From positions 62,001 through 126,000 of the forward strand of contig NZ_CP014580.1 in NCBI RefSeq assembly GCF_001634365.1: a stretch of DNA of 64,000 nt, given 5' to 3'. Under the pieces are notes generated by a model, which was not told where the DNA came from, did no database searches, and was given only the letters and a program-made list of their open reading frames with translations. Origin of the DNA: Paraburkholderia phytofirmans OLGA172 (GTDB lineage: Bacteria > Pseudomonadota > Gammaproteobacteria > Burkholderiales > Burkholderiaceae). Below are positions 44,947 to 53,482 of this stretch, piece by piece. A program made the position numbers and the translations under genes. Each line of letters starts with the position of its first letter. Position 1 is the stretch's first letter.

Positions 44947-46479
44947 TTAAGTGTTGCTCATAGCAAAGGCGACTTCGTCGTAGCGCGACTCAATGGTTCG
45001 CCGCGCCTCGCCGCACGCAATGTATGGATTTTCCTTCGGGGTCCGCCATTTGAATTGCCCCTTGCGGCTTGTGATGAGACGCCGAAGCGCTATCGCCCCA
45101 TACCAGCCACGACTGTTTCTGCCTTCTACTACCCATGTCTTTGCTTGCCCCGGTTCTGGTTCACGGACATGCTCACGCATCAGTGACGGGAAGCCCCGTC
45201 GATATTTATGCGCGAGCCAGTATCCGAATTTCCAAAAGACGGTGCGATCCAGCTTGCTAAACATGGTGGCCGTGAAGTCGGTGTACTGATAAAAGTTTGC
45301 CCATCCCGCAAGTTGCCGATTCAGGCTTTCCACTAGGTCCATCCGATTTGCACCGTAATCGCCCGACAGTTGCTTGATCAGTTTCTCGGCAAAGCGTCGG
45401 TATTTCTCCCACGGTATTGTGCTGACAGGCCGCATGCGGCCGCGTGGACCTCGCTTACGTATGATGCGATGGCCGAGGAATACGAAGCCATCGTTGACAT
45501 GCGTAACATGGGTTTTCTCCATGTTCAGCGTCAGTTTGAGTTGACCTTCAAGGAAACCTCGGCATGCTTCCCGCATTGCTTCCGCGTGCGCCCTGGTTCC
45601 TTTTACGATCACCACAAAATCATCAGCGTAACGGCAGTACGATATTGCAGGTATCCACTGTCGGTTCTCCCGCACGGCAATAGGTCGCCGATTGGAGATA
45701 CTGAAGTTCCACACCCACCGGTCTTGGCGCACTTTCTTGCTGAGGTAGTTCGTCTCCATCCAAGCATCGAATTCGTGCAGCATGATGTTGGAAAGCAACG
45801 GTGAAATCACCCCGCCTTGCGGAACGCCTTCGCTTGCGGCTCGAAACAGACCGTGATCAACGCATCCTGCCTTGATGAATTTCCAGAGCAGTGCCAGCAA
45901 GCGTTGATCGGCGATACGTTTTCGGATTCCCTTCATGAGAGGACGGTGATGAACGGTGTCAAAGTAGCTGGCGAGATCGCCTTCGATCACCCAGCGGCCC
46001 GACGTGCTTTGTTCACCGCTGTCCTGCAACTGAAGCTTCACCGCACGAATCGCGTGGTGCACGCTGCGGGCCGGTCTGAATCCATAAGACGCCGAATGGA
46101 AATCACTCTCCCATATCGGCTCCATCACCATCAGAATGGCCCTCTGCACAATTCGATCGCGAAGACAAGGAATGCCCAAAGGCCTCATTTTGCCGTTCGC
46201 TTTCGGGATTAATACACGTCGAGCTGGCAGCGGGTTGTACGACCCCGCCAACAGCTCAGTACGGATCACCGCGAGTTCAGCTTGGAGATTCTCTTCCATC
46301 TGAACCTTGTCGATACCGTCGACGCCCGGCGTCTTGGCTCCGCTGGAAGCCAGCGTAATACGAGCCGCCTCACTAAGCCATGCCCTGTCGGCGACCAGCC
46401 TCAGGAGACGATCGAACTTGCGTTCTTTGTTCTCCGTTGACCATGTCGCCAGTTTGCTTTGCATTTCACTGATTATCAA
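44947..46479 (-). CDS. ltrA: Group II intron reverse transcriptase/maturase 1
   Basis: This 510-residue protein has RT motifs: PGVDGIDK, RRVLIPKANGKMRPLGIPCLRDRI, GDLASYFDTVHH, GVPQGGVISPLLSN and active site YCRYADDFV. The maturase X domain (LNRQLAGWANFYQYTD) follows. A TTG start is preferred because GAGG sits nine bases before it. It should assist splicing and retrohoming of the intron that encloses it. It is full length, but the intron RNA is broken by IS66. Confidence 0.9.
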   Translation of the reverse strand: MIISEMQSKLATWSTENKERKFDRLLRLVADRAWLSEAARITLASSGAKTPGVDGIDKVQMEENLQAELAVIRTELLAGSYNPLPARRVLIPKANGKMRPLGIPCLRDRIVQRAILMVMEPIWESDFHSASYGFRPARSVHHAIRAVKLQLQDSGEQSTSGRWVIEGDLASYFDTVHHRPLMKGIRKRIADQRLLALLWKFIKAGCVDHGLFRAASEGVPQGGVISPLLSNIMLHEFDAWMETNYLSKKVRQDRWVWNFSISNRRPIAVRENRQWIPAISYCRYADDFVVIVKGTRAHAEAMREACRGFLEGQLKLTLNMEKTHVTHVNDGFVFLGHRIIRKRGPRGRMRPVSTIPWEKYRRFAEKLIKQLSGDYGANRMDLVESLNRQLAGWANFYQYTDFTATMFSKLDRTVFWKFGYWLAHKYRRGFPSLMREHVREPEPGQAKTWVVEGRNSRGWYGAIALRRLITSRKGQFKWRTPKENPYIACGEARRTIESRYDEVAFAMSNT

Positions 46480-46933
46480 AGGTCTTCACCTCATTGTGGT
46501 CAGTTAATCGACCCAAGCAAACCACTTAAACTGCCCCCCTTCGCCATGTGGCCGGCTTTCCCGGTCTCGGACTACTACGAGGGCTCCGCCAGCTCGCACA
46601 TCATCGGGGGCACACTCCCTTGGCATCTGTGCAAGCCTTCCCCAGTTCACATGCTGGACTCAACGCATGGGCGAGGTTGCCTATCGCAGCCTTTATCCTT
46701 GCTTTCCGCAAGTCGTCGCGGATGTCATGGTCTAGCTACGCGCTCTCCAGGACCCCATGCCGATCAGCTTATATGTCTGATCGACACTCGCGATTTCAGT
46801 TCATACCTGTAACTGAAACCGATCCACGTCCTGCCTGTTAAACGGTGTAGGCAGGGGTGACATTTCAACCCTCAGGTACGGATTAATAGGTTCGTGTTCC
46901 TCAACCGTCCCATGCTCAGCCTAGAGATTCATC
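46480..46933 (-). other. Structured 5' part of intron 1 between RT gene and IS66
   Basis: Non-coding intron RNA (domains I-III). The other piece of domain I lies beyond the IS66 at 49589-49797. No additional gene seen. Confidence 0.7.
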
Positions 46934-46973
46934 GTAAGCGATCAGCGAAGCACGTCCCTCCCGCAGACTTGAC

Positions 46974-48575
46974 CTAGACGTTTTTTTCGTGCTCCCGCTT
47001 GCCCAGCTTCCAGGGTAGCAGCGCCTCGTAGTCGTCGGCGCTCTTTGCGTAGGGCAGCGCCTTGAACAGATCAGTCAGGTAGCGGTAGATGTCGACGCGA
47101 TTGGCCTTGCACGACTCAACGAGCGAATAGAGGTTGGCACTCGCTTTCGCCCCGCCCACCGTGTCCGCGAAGAGCCAGGAGCGGCGGCCTACCGTGAAGG
47201 GTCGGATTGAATTTTCGCAAGGGTTATTGTCGATGGGCCACGCTTCGTTCTCGACATAGCGGTTCAGCTTGGGCCACTGCCCGGCCAGGTAATTCAACGC
47301 CTTGCCCAGCAAGCCCTTGGGTGCAGTCGTCTCGAGGTGATGATCCAGTAACGCTTTGATTTGCGCGAGCACCGCGCGGCTATAGCGTCGGCGCAGCCGC
47401 GCCCGCCGATGCGGTTTTTCGCTGGCACGCGACTCCGCCGCGTACAGCTTGCCAATCAGATGGATGAACTGCGTCGCGGGTTGATGACGGCCACGCGCCT
47501 CTTTGGGCAAGACCGCCTCGGCTTCTACGAAGTAGCGGCGGCAATGGGCCCAGCATCCTAAATGCACGAGTTCGTTCGCGCTGGCGATCGCGTTATACGG
47601 CTCATAGCCATCGGTCATCAGCACGGCGCCACGGCGCATGCCGACCCACAGGTCCGCTCCCAGCTGTTTGCTGCGCCCGGGCGCATAACTGAACAGCCGC
47701 ACCGGCGGCCCGCTGCCGTTCATTTGCGCCCACATGTAACTCTTCGTCTGCGGGGCCCGTCCGGGCTCCTTGAGAACCTGCACCGTGGTCTCGTCGCCAA
47801 ACACGATCTCGCTGTCCAGCAGATGATCACGCATCAGGTTGATGACGGGCTGCACCGCTTCGCCCAGGCGCACCACGCTGGCTGCCAGCGTATTGCGCGA
47901 GATATCGCCGCCGAAGCGCCGCAGCAGTGCAGCGATTCGATACAGCGGCAAGCCGTCCACGAACTTCGAGATGACGAACCACGCCAGCGCCGCTTCAGTG
48001 AACAACCCCTTCGGGATGATGCGCGAGCGCGCCGGCGTGGCCTTCATGCCTTGATCACAGCTCGGGCACGCATACTTCACGCGCTCATGACGGATCACCC
48101 GCACCTGCTGCGGAATGATGTCGAGCTGCTCGCTGACCTCGACGCCGATCTCCACCCGCACGCTGCCGTCGTGCGGGCAGATGCGCTCCTCTTCAGAGAG
48201 TTCGTAGCGGATCACCTCGCGCGGCAAGGCCGGATCGAGCGGCTTGCGTCCGGACTTCTTGCGCCGGTGGCCGGCCACCGGCGTGCTGTCGACTTCGTCT
48301 TCCTGAGCCGGGAGCGTCGCCGCCGTCGGCGCCAGCGCTTCCGCCTCGTTCAGGAACAGATCACGCTGATCCGCGCTGCGTGCCTCGCTCTTCGCCCCGA
48401 ACAGCCGGCGCTCGAACGCCTTGAGCTGCTCCTTCAGAAGATCGCGCTCGACCTTCGTTACCCGCAGTTCGCCACGCAACGCGTCGCGTTCAGCAAGCAC
48501 CGCATCGCGCTCGGCGATGAGCGCGGCGAGTTCCTCGGCGGTGATCGAAGCGGGTTGAACAGAAGCGCGTGTCAT
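46974..48575 (-). CDS. tnpC: IS66 transposase TnpC
   Basis: This 533-residue DDE transposase has an N-terminal coiled coil (ELAALIAERDAVLAERDALRGELR), a zinc-finger region (CPHDG ... YACPSCDQ), the DDE_Tnp_IS66 core (FGDETTVQVL, DGYEPYNA, HLGCWAHCRRYFVEA) and IDNNPCENSIRPFTVGRRSWLF near the end. ATG 48575 is chosen because upstream in-frame residues do not match the family. Appears intact. Confidence 0.93.
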   Translation of the reverse strand: MTRASVQPASITAEELAALIAERDAVLAERDALRGELRVTKVERDLLKEQLKAFERRLFGAKSEARSADQRDLFLNEAEALAPTAATLPAQEDEVDSTPVAGHRRKKSGRKPLDPALPREVIRYELSEEERICPHDGSVRVEIGVEVSEQLDIIPQQVRVIRHERVKYACPSCDQGMKATPARSRIIPKGLFTEAALAWFVISKFVDGLPLYRIAALLRRFGGDISRNTLAASVVRLGEAVQPVINLMRDHLLDSEIVFGDETTVQVLKEPGRAPQTKSYMWAQMNGSGPPVRLFSYAPGRSKQLGADLWVGMRRGAVLMTDGYEPYNAIASANELVHLGCWAHCRRYFVEAEAVLPKEARGRHQPATQFIHLIGKLYAAESRASEKPHRRARLRRRYSRAVLAQIKALLDHHLETTAPKGLLGKALNYLAGQWPKLNRYVENEAWPIDNNPCENSIRPFTVGRRSWLFADTVGGAKASANLYSLVESCKANRVDIYRYLTDLFKALPYAKSADDYEALLPWKLGKREHEKNV

Positions 48576-48672
48576 GGCGTAACCATAGCGAATCCCGAGG
48601 CGCCGTGGGTTTACGTAAATTTGTAACGTCGCCGTCCTCTGTCGCGTCTGAGCTACACCCCAGCGAACGCCA

Positions 48673-49023
48673 TCAGCTGACACGGGCATAGTGCCGCGCC
48701 GGATGCTTGCGTATCGCCGCCAGGTCGATGCCCTCAAGAAGCCAATGAAGTTGCTCTACCGTCAGCTCAAGTACGGCCGCTTCGCGTGGCCATATAAAAC
48801 GGTCAGCCTCGAGGCGCTTCAACATGAGCCAGAAGCCGTTGCGCTCCCACATGAGTAACTTGATGCGATCGGCCCGCCGGTTGCGAAACACATAGACGGC
48901 CCGGGCGAACGGATCGAGTCCCAGCGCCTGCTCAACCAGGGCCGACAGACCCGTGATGCTCTTGCGGAAATCCACGGCGTCGCGATGGACGTACACCTTC
49001 AGGTCAGCGTCGAGCCGGAACAT
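48673..49023 (-). CDS. tnpB: IS66 accessory protein TnpB
   Basis: A 116-residue protein with the IS66 Orf2 signature: VDFRKSITGLSALVEQALGLDPFARAVYVFRNRRADRIKLLMWERNGFWL. Needed with TnpA and TnpC for IS66 transposition. Its start overlaps the tnpA end by 20 bases. Confidence 0.92.
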   Translation of the reverse strand: MFRLDADLKVYVHRDAVDFRKSITGLSALVEQALGLDPFARAVYVFRNRRADRIKLLMWERNGFWLMLKRLEADRFIWPREAAVLELTVEQLHWLLEGIDLAAIRKHPARHYARVS

Positions 49024-49498
49024 CGCAGCGCCCCAGCGTTTCGATCATCACCGACACCAGCGTCGCGTCCTGTCCGGCACACTCGAGCCTGAGCGTGATG
49101 CCGTTGGGCAACTCCGCCATCAGTCTCGATGGCGCCGGCGTGTATGGCAATGCACGGTCAGGCTCTGGGCGCGTCGGCGCGAGCGTGACATGCTCAGGCT
49201 TCGTGTGGACGCTCTCGATTCGGTCCACCGCGACGACCGGCACAAACGCCGGCATCGCGCTTCCTGTCACGGTCGTCGCAACGTGCCCGCCTTGCTCCTG
49301 CTGATGCTGGCTGATCCATTTGCGCAGCAGGTTCGCATTCAACTTGTGCTCCAGCGCCATCCTTGCAACCGATACGCCAGGCTGCAAGCACGCCTGTACC
49401 AGTTCACGCTTGGCCTGTGGATCGAAGCGCCGGCGGCGCCCGCCTCGCTCAAAGCCTGCTACCAGGCGCTCGTTCAGATCGCTGCTGTCTGCTGCCAT
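49004..49498 (-). CDS. tnpA: IS66 accessory protein TnpA
   Basis: This 164-residue protein has a helix-turn-helix (RRFDPQAKRELVQACLQPGVSVARMALEHKLNANLLRKW). ATG 49498 has GGAGG eight bases upstream; a GTG nine bases earlier would overlap that site. Likely terminal-repeat binding or transposase partner. First gene of the IS66 operon. Confidence 0.88.
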   Translation of the reverse strand: MAADSSDLNERLVAGFERGGRRRRFDPQAKRELVQACLQPGVSVARMALEHKLNANLLRKWISQHQQEQGGHVATTVTGSAMPAFVPVVAVDRIESVHTKPEHVTLAPTRPEPDRALPYTPAPSRLMAELPNGITLRLECAGQDATLVSVMIETLGRCDVPARR

Positions 49499-49797
49499 AG
49501 TGTCCACCTCCGATTTAAGTGGACACTATCGTCGCCTCTCCGGGCGCGTGGCGATAGGGCGTCAATGAACGATCGCTTACGATTCATCTTGGCGTAACCG
49601 ATTCGCCGCAAATCCCGTTTCCCACGGACTACGTCACCTTGCCAGTGTCAGCAAGTCACCGCCGCTTCGGCTCACTTTCTCTCGTAGCAGAGAAAGGGCA
49701 TTCCCGGCATAACATCAACAAATTGCCGGGCCCTGCATTCCAGACATGCTCAAGCAGCTTCACCCCCTTGCGGGCGGGCTATGCTGGCTGGGCGTAC

Positions 49798-50242
49798 GGT
49801 AAGTAATATCCCAGCTGAACAACTGATCGGGCCCGTCGGCACATACTGCGCGAGGCTTGCTGCGGGCGCGGGCTGGTCGTTCACTGCGCCGATGAGCAAG
49901 CTGATTCTCTTCACGCAGCACCCGGTAGAACGTCGATTCTGAGGCGATGTAGCGGCCCTGGTCGGCCAGGCGAGGGACGATCTGGCTCGGTGGCAAATGA
50001 CCAAATTCGACAGAGTTGGCCACCGCCAGCAGTTCAGCGCGCTCCTCGGTCGACAGCTTATGGACAGCAGCATGATGGCGTAAGGTGCGCCCATCCACTG
50101 CTTCAGGACCGCCGCCTTGCCAGCGCTGCACGGTGCGCGCGCTTAGTCCGAGCACGGCACATGCGCGTGCCTGACGAGCCCCGGCTGTCGTCGCCTCACC
50201 GATCAGCTCCCGCAATGTCGCGCGCTCTTCGGGGGAGCTCAT
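49798..50242 (-). pseudogene. 5' exon of IS3-family OrfB transposase
   Basis: 148 codons plus one base. It holds a helix-turn-helix (RQARACAVLGLSARTVQRWQ), a linker, and the first DDE aspartate region DQLFSWDITY, then enters the group II intron after TTACC. Joined to 44856-44222 it restores a 359-residue OrfB. The start overlaps the orfA stop by ATGA. Confidence 0.85.
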
Positions 50243-50739
50243 TCGTCCTCGTCCCCGAACAGCGCCTGATACTTTTTTGAAAGTACCAGCAACGCGGCCG
50301 CCTCCGCTAACGCCTTTTCCTTGCGTTTCAGTTCGCGCTGCAATTGCGCATTGGCCTGTTTCAGCTCGCGCAGCTCTGGAGCGTTTGCACGTGCGCTGCT
50401 CGCGGTGCCGGCCGAGCAGAACTGGGCGCGCCACTGGACCAGGTGATGGGCAAACAGACCCCGTTCACGGCACCACGCGTTCAGTGCCTCGTCGCTCAGC
50501 CCATGGCTCTGCTGCAAGGCCAGCAGGCGCTCTTCCAAAGACCAGTCTTCCGGGCGCCGTGCATCGACTGGCCCCGGGTTGCGGTTTGCGGCGTTAGACA
50601 CGCGGATCCACTTCCTCAAGGTTAATACGTTCATGTTCAGTTCCGAGGCAACCGTTCCTACGGACCGGTTGCCTCGTTGCAGGACCTTTGCCAGCGCCTG
50701 CTCCCTGAATTCGACAGAATACGTCTGTTTCGCATTCAA
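50239..50739 (-). CDS. IS3-family OrfA (helix-turn-helix transposase subunit)
   Basis: This 166-residue protein starts MNAKQTYSVEFREQALAKVLQRGNRSVGTVASELNMNVLTLRKWI, an IS3/IS911-type HTH. A C-terminal leucine-zipper-like coiled coil (LRELKQANAQLQRELKRKEKAL) follows. It supplies terminal-repeat recognition for the split OrfB. Frame intact. Confidence 0.85.
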   Translation of the reverse strand: MNAKQTYSVEFREQALAKVLQRGNRSVGTVASELNMNVLTLRKWIRVSNAANRNPGPVDARRPEDWSLEERLLALQQSHGLSDEALNAWCRERGLFAHHLVQWRAQFCSAGTASSARANAPELRELKQANAQLQRELKRKEKALAEAAALLVLSKKYQALFGDEDE

Positions 50740-50819
50740 CCTGCACCTCTGAGTTCTTCAAATTAAGAAAATTCAGAGGGTCGAGTGGCCCGAGGGAACT
50801 GCCCCCTCAGGCTCTCACA

Positions 50820-50853
50820 GATCCGTACGTGAATCTCTCGATTCATACGGCTC
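50820..50853 (-). ncRNA. Domain V of group II intron 2
   Basis: A 34-nt hairpin with arms GAGCCGTATGAATC and GATTCACGTACGGATC-type pairing around a GAGA loop. The RT stop codon (50843-50845) lies within it, so coding and catalytic RNA overlap. Confidence 0.82.
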
Positions 50854-52150
50854 CTCTTGTCCGCCGTTCTGCGAAACAGAAATCCCAGTGCGCGAACAAC
50901 TGTGGAAGACTTTCCCGACATCGCTTGAGCCACGCCCAAGATCGTCGTTTATGTCCTCTCAGTCGCTTGTACTTGTTTCGCGCCCACCCTCCAAGCCGCA
51001 AGTCTATTCTGACCAGGAACCGTTTTAGCGGCTCCGGATAAAAGGCACCGTAGTAATTCACCCATCCCCGTACCATTGGGTTTATGCGCCGCGCCAACTC
51101 GCGCAGTGTCAATGAGGTACTCCGATTAAGACTCATGCTTCGGATGGCCTGAGACATACGCTTCAGCGCCTTTTGACTCACCGCGGGTCCGAAACCTGTG
51201 AACAACTGCCCCGCTCGGTCTTGCACTGTCCGAGCGTGAAAGCTGAAACCAAGGAAGTCGAACTTAGTGTGGGTATGTTCCTCTCGACGTCGTCCATCTC
51301 TGCAGTAAACCAAGCGCGTCTTTTCCGGGTGTAGCGAAAGCCCACAAGCGGTAAGCCGCGCCCGCAAGGCAGACAAAAACTTTTCCGCCTGCTGCTTCGT
51401 CCTGCAATGACAGACAACATCGTCGGCATACCGTTCAAACGGCACCTCCGGATGCTCAGTCTGAACCCATCGATCAAACGCGTAGTGAAGAAAGAGGTTA
51501 GCCAATAGCGGACTGATCACTCCACCTTGCGGAGTGCCTCGATCCCGGGCAACCAGCTCCCCGGTTTGCTTCTGTACCGGACTCTCTAGCCAGCGTCTGA
51601 TATAGAGTCGTGCCCATGGCTCCGAAACGTGCTTTTCTACCGCACGCCTGAGAAGCCCGTGGTCGATGGTGTCAAAGAAGGATTTCAGGTCAATGTCGAC
51701 TACCCAGTCGTAGCGCCAGCAGTTCCTTCTCGCTTGCGCAACAGCTTGCTTCGCCGATTTGTTAGGCCGATAACCGAACGATGATGAATGGAATATCGCA
51801 TCGATTCCCGGTTCAACCAGTAACTTGACCGCCATCTGAGCCACTCGGTCAGTGATTGTCGGTACCCCGAGAGGACGAAACCCGTCCCCCTTCGGTATCA
51901 GCACCTCCTTGACCGGTTGAGGAAAGTAACTCCCCGAACTCATTCGATTCCACAGAGCGTACAGATTTCTCGCCAAACGATTGCGGAAGGTTTCAATACT
52001 CTCCCGGTCCACGCCCGGTCCGCCTTGATTGGCAGCCACGCGTTTCCAGGCTTCCCAGATCAATCGCTTGGGTATCTCGAACGACTTGGCGTCAACCCCG
52101 GAATCATCCCGCGTCGCAGTTGTTCCATGATCTCCACCAGACAAGGTCAT
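50843..52150 (-). CDS. ltrA: Group II intron reverse transcriptase/maturase 2
   Basis: A 435-residue RT: KRLIWEAWKRVAANQGGPGVDRESIE, KEVLIPKGDGFRPLGVPTITDRV, DIDLKSFFDTIDH, RGTPQGGVISPLLANLF, active site FERYADDVV, and maturase domain INPMVRGWVNYYGAFYPE. Shorter than, and clearly different in lineage from, the RT of intron 1. Its last codons overlap domain V. Appears intact. Confidence 0.9.
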   Translation of the reverse strand: MTLSGGDHGTTATRDDSGVDAKSFEIPKRLIWEAWKRVAANQGGPGVDRESIETFRNRLARNLYALWNRMSSGSYFPQPVKEVLIPKGDGFRPLGVPTITDRVAQMAVKLLVEPGIDAIFHSSSFGYRPNKSAKQAVAQARRNCWRYDWVVDIDLKSFFDTIDHGLLRRAVEKHVSEPWARLYIRRWLESPVQKQTGELVARDRGTPQGGVISPLLANLFLHYAFDRWVQTEHPEVPFERYADDVVCHCRTKQQAEKFLSALRARLTACGLSLHPEKTRLVYCRDGRRREEHTHTKFDFLGFSFHARTVQDRAGQLFTGFGPAVSQKALKRMSQAIRSMSLNRSTSLTLRELARRINPMVRGWVNYYGAFYPEPLKRFLVRIDLRLGGWARNKYKRLRGHKRRSWAWLKRCRESLPQLFAHWDFCFAERRTRGAV

Positions 52151-52658
52151 GCCTTCGCTCCGGAAGTCATTACAACCCCTTCAACGCTACTACGCATGAC
52201 TCCGCCCCTGTGCCTCGCATCGGTACTCTCACCCTCACGGGTTCTCCGCTTGAGTTTCTCCCTTGACATCGAGACGACAGGTTCCCAAGTTCCATATCCA
52301 CGCCTGCAGAAAGGTCGCGCCACCTCTATGCCGGATGCCGTCAAACCCACCTTCAGGTTGCCGTTTGACTGATCCCGAGGCGTTGTCGAGTCCTCGGTTT
52401 TGACATCATTGCAATTATCGACACTTCTTCGATGGTTCACTTTCGTTCGCCTCCTTACTGCACACCTGACGGGATTCATCCCGCCTTTTCCACAGACGCT
52501 CACCACACCCGCTCTTAACGAGTGCAGCTCTGGGTGGTTTGGTATCACCGCCTGATCGGCGACACCGAGGGGCCGGCCCCCATCACGGATACAGCATGTA
52601 CAGCGACGTACTGTCGCTTTCCTTCTTGGCACACCGACATCTAGTGTGACGCAGGGGG

Positions 52659-52979
52659 GTAGTGCAGACCAAGCTGATCCGAATGCACCTACGTGAAATC
52701 CAGGCCGAGTTTCGGCGTGGCAACTTTTCGGCGCCAGCCCGGATTCACGGTGCGGACATGCCCGGTTTATCGCAGCTCGGCGCGGCAAAGCCAGGTCAGG
52801 TATTGATTGTTTACAGGGACGTGGACGGCGGGGGCGAACTGATCTTTCGCAGCGGTGACCCCGGATTGGTGTCCGCGCTTCACGTGTGGTTCGATGCACA
52901 GCTCTCGGACCACGGCATCGACGCAATGGACGGACATATGGCGCATCACCCCGGTATGGTGCCGCCGGGATCTGATTAG
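52659..52979 (+). pseudogene. 3' part of periplasmic-protein gene split by the IS3 nest
   Basis: Encodes QTKLIRMHLREIQAEFRRGNF, HGADMPGLSQL and WFDAQLSDHGIDAMDGHMAHH. Joining codon 71 (GTA) of the 5' part to GTG 52662 gives DPSD-VVQTKLIRMHL with no frame change. Both parts have stayed open, so the insertion may be recent. Confidence 0.8.
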
Positions 52980-53032
52980 CATCGCGCGCTCCGGGCGAAT
53001 GAGGCCAGGGAGAGCAGATACGTCGAGCCCGT

Positions 53033-53380
53033 TCAGGACGAAAACTGCTCAAACGCTCCAAGCGCATGGGTGGCGTACATCATCGACGGGCCACCTCCCA
53101 TATAGACTGCGGTGCCGAGCACGTCCTCGATTTCGGCTCTCGTCGTGCCGAGTTTCACCAGTGTCTGCACGTGAAAACCGATGCAATCATCGCAACGACT
53201 GGCAATCGCAATCCCCAGTGCCACTACCTCCCGCGTCTTCCGGTCCAGTGGGCCGTCTTTCGTACCTGCAGCAGCAAGCTGGCCGAATGCATTCATCAGA
53301 TCAGATTGCGAAGTGCGCATCGCCCGCATTTGAGAAGCAACTGCGTTCGTGAGTTCCTTGTAGTCCGGAATGCCGCTCAT
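53033..53380 (-). CDS. Carboxymuconolactone decarboxylase-family (AhpD-like) protein
   Basis: A 115-residue CMD-fold protein with the redox/proton-relay motif CDDCIGFH (C63, C66, H70) and an ALGIAIASR helix before it. The CxxCxxxH motif is of AhpD type and suggests peroxidase or thiol-reductase activity rather than decarboxylation. Frame and length are normal for the family. Confidence 0.83.
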   Translation of the reverse strand: MSGIPDYKELTNAVASQMRAMRTSQSDLMNAFGQLAAAGTKDGPLDRKTREVVALGIAIASRCDDCIGFHVQTLVKLGTTRAEIEDVLGTAVYMGGGPSMMYATHALGAFEQFSS

Positions 53381-53482
53381 CTCTGCTCCTGTAGCCTGGC
53401 TAGCGTTGGAAACCGGCCGATTGCCGGCAGGCGATGCTTCGGAACCTCCTGGTAGCCAAAGTTTCGCTCGACGTTAATACAT

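Larger units (their letters stand above)
46934..49580 (-). mobile_element. Complete IS66-family element with 8-bp target duplication
   Basis: Terminal inverted repeats start GTAAGCGATC at both ends (46934 on plus, 49580 on minus). The octamer GATTCATC flanks both sides (46926-46933 and 49581-49588). It contains tnpA, tnpB and tnpC in standard order, all open. The 2,647-bp length is typical. The perfect duplication points to direct transposition into the group II intron. Confidence 0.93.
44857..49797 (-). ncRNA. Group II intron 1, interrupted by IS66
   Basis: On the minus strand it begins GTACG at 49797 (consensus GTGYG) and ends in CTCTAC at 44857, the usual AY. Domain V (44908-44941) forms the expected 34-nt hairpin, followed by a domain VI stem (GAGGCAGGG / CCCTGCCTC). 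An RT-maturase frame fills domain IV. Removing the IS66 and one duplicated octamer leaves about 2.29 kb, a typical length. The IS66 lies in domain I. Confidence 0.82.
50780..52634 (-). ncRNA. Group II intron 2, inside the IS3 terminal repeat
   Basis: On the minus strand it starts GTGTGCC at 52634 (GTGYG consensus) and ends CTCGAC at 50780. Domain V is at 50820-50853 and domain VI pairs CCTGAGGG with CCCTCGGG. Length is 1,855 bp. The 5' exon ends CTAGATGTCG and the 3' exon begins CCTCTG. Joining them recreates the CTAGATGTCGCCTC found at the other IS3 end, which fixes both intron borders. 52151-52634 holds domains I-III without another gene. Confidence 0.85.
44182..52658 (-). mobile_element. 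IS3-family element carrying two group II introns and an IS66
   Basis: The left and right ends share the inverted core CTAGATGTCG-CCTC. On the right this core is split by a group II intron. The host gene gives the borders: GTAG at 44178-44181 and again at 52659-52662 is a likely 4-bp target duplication. Removing both introns and the IS66 leaves about 1.68 kb, a normal IS3 size. The outermost ten or so bases of the two ends match poorly, so the exact tips are inferred. Confidence 0.8.

Noticed and set aside
47562..48626. Plus-strand open frame of 354 codons opposite IS66 tnpC
   Set aside because: Antisense shadow of the transposase; no independent evidence of coding.
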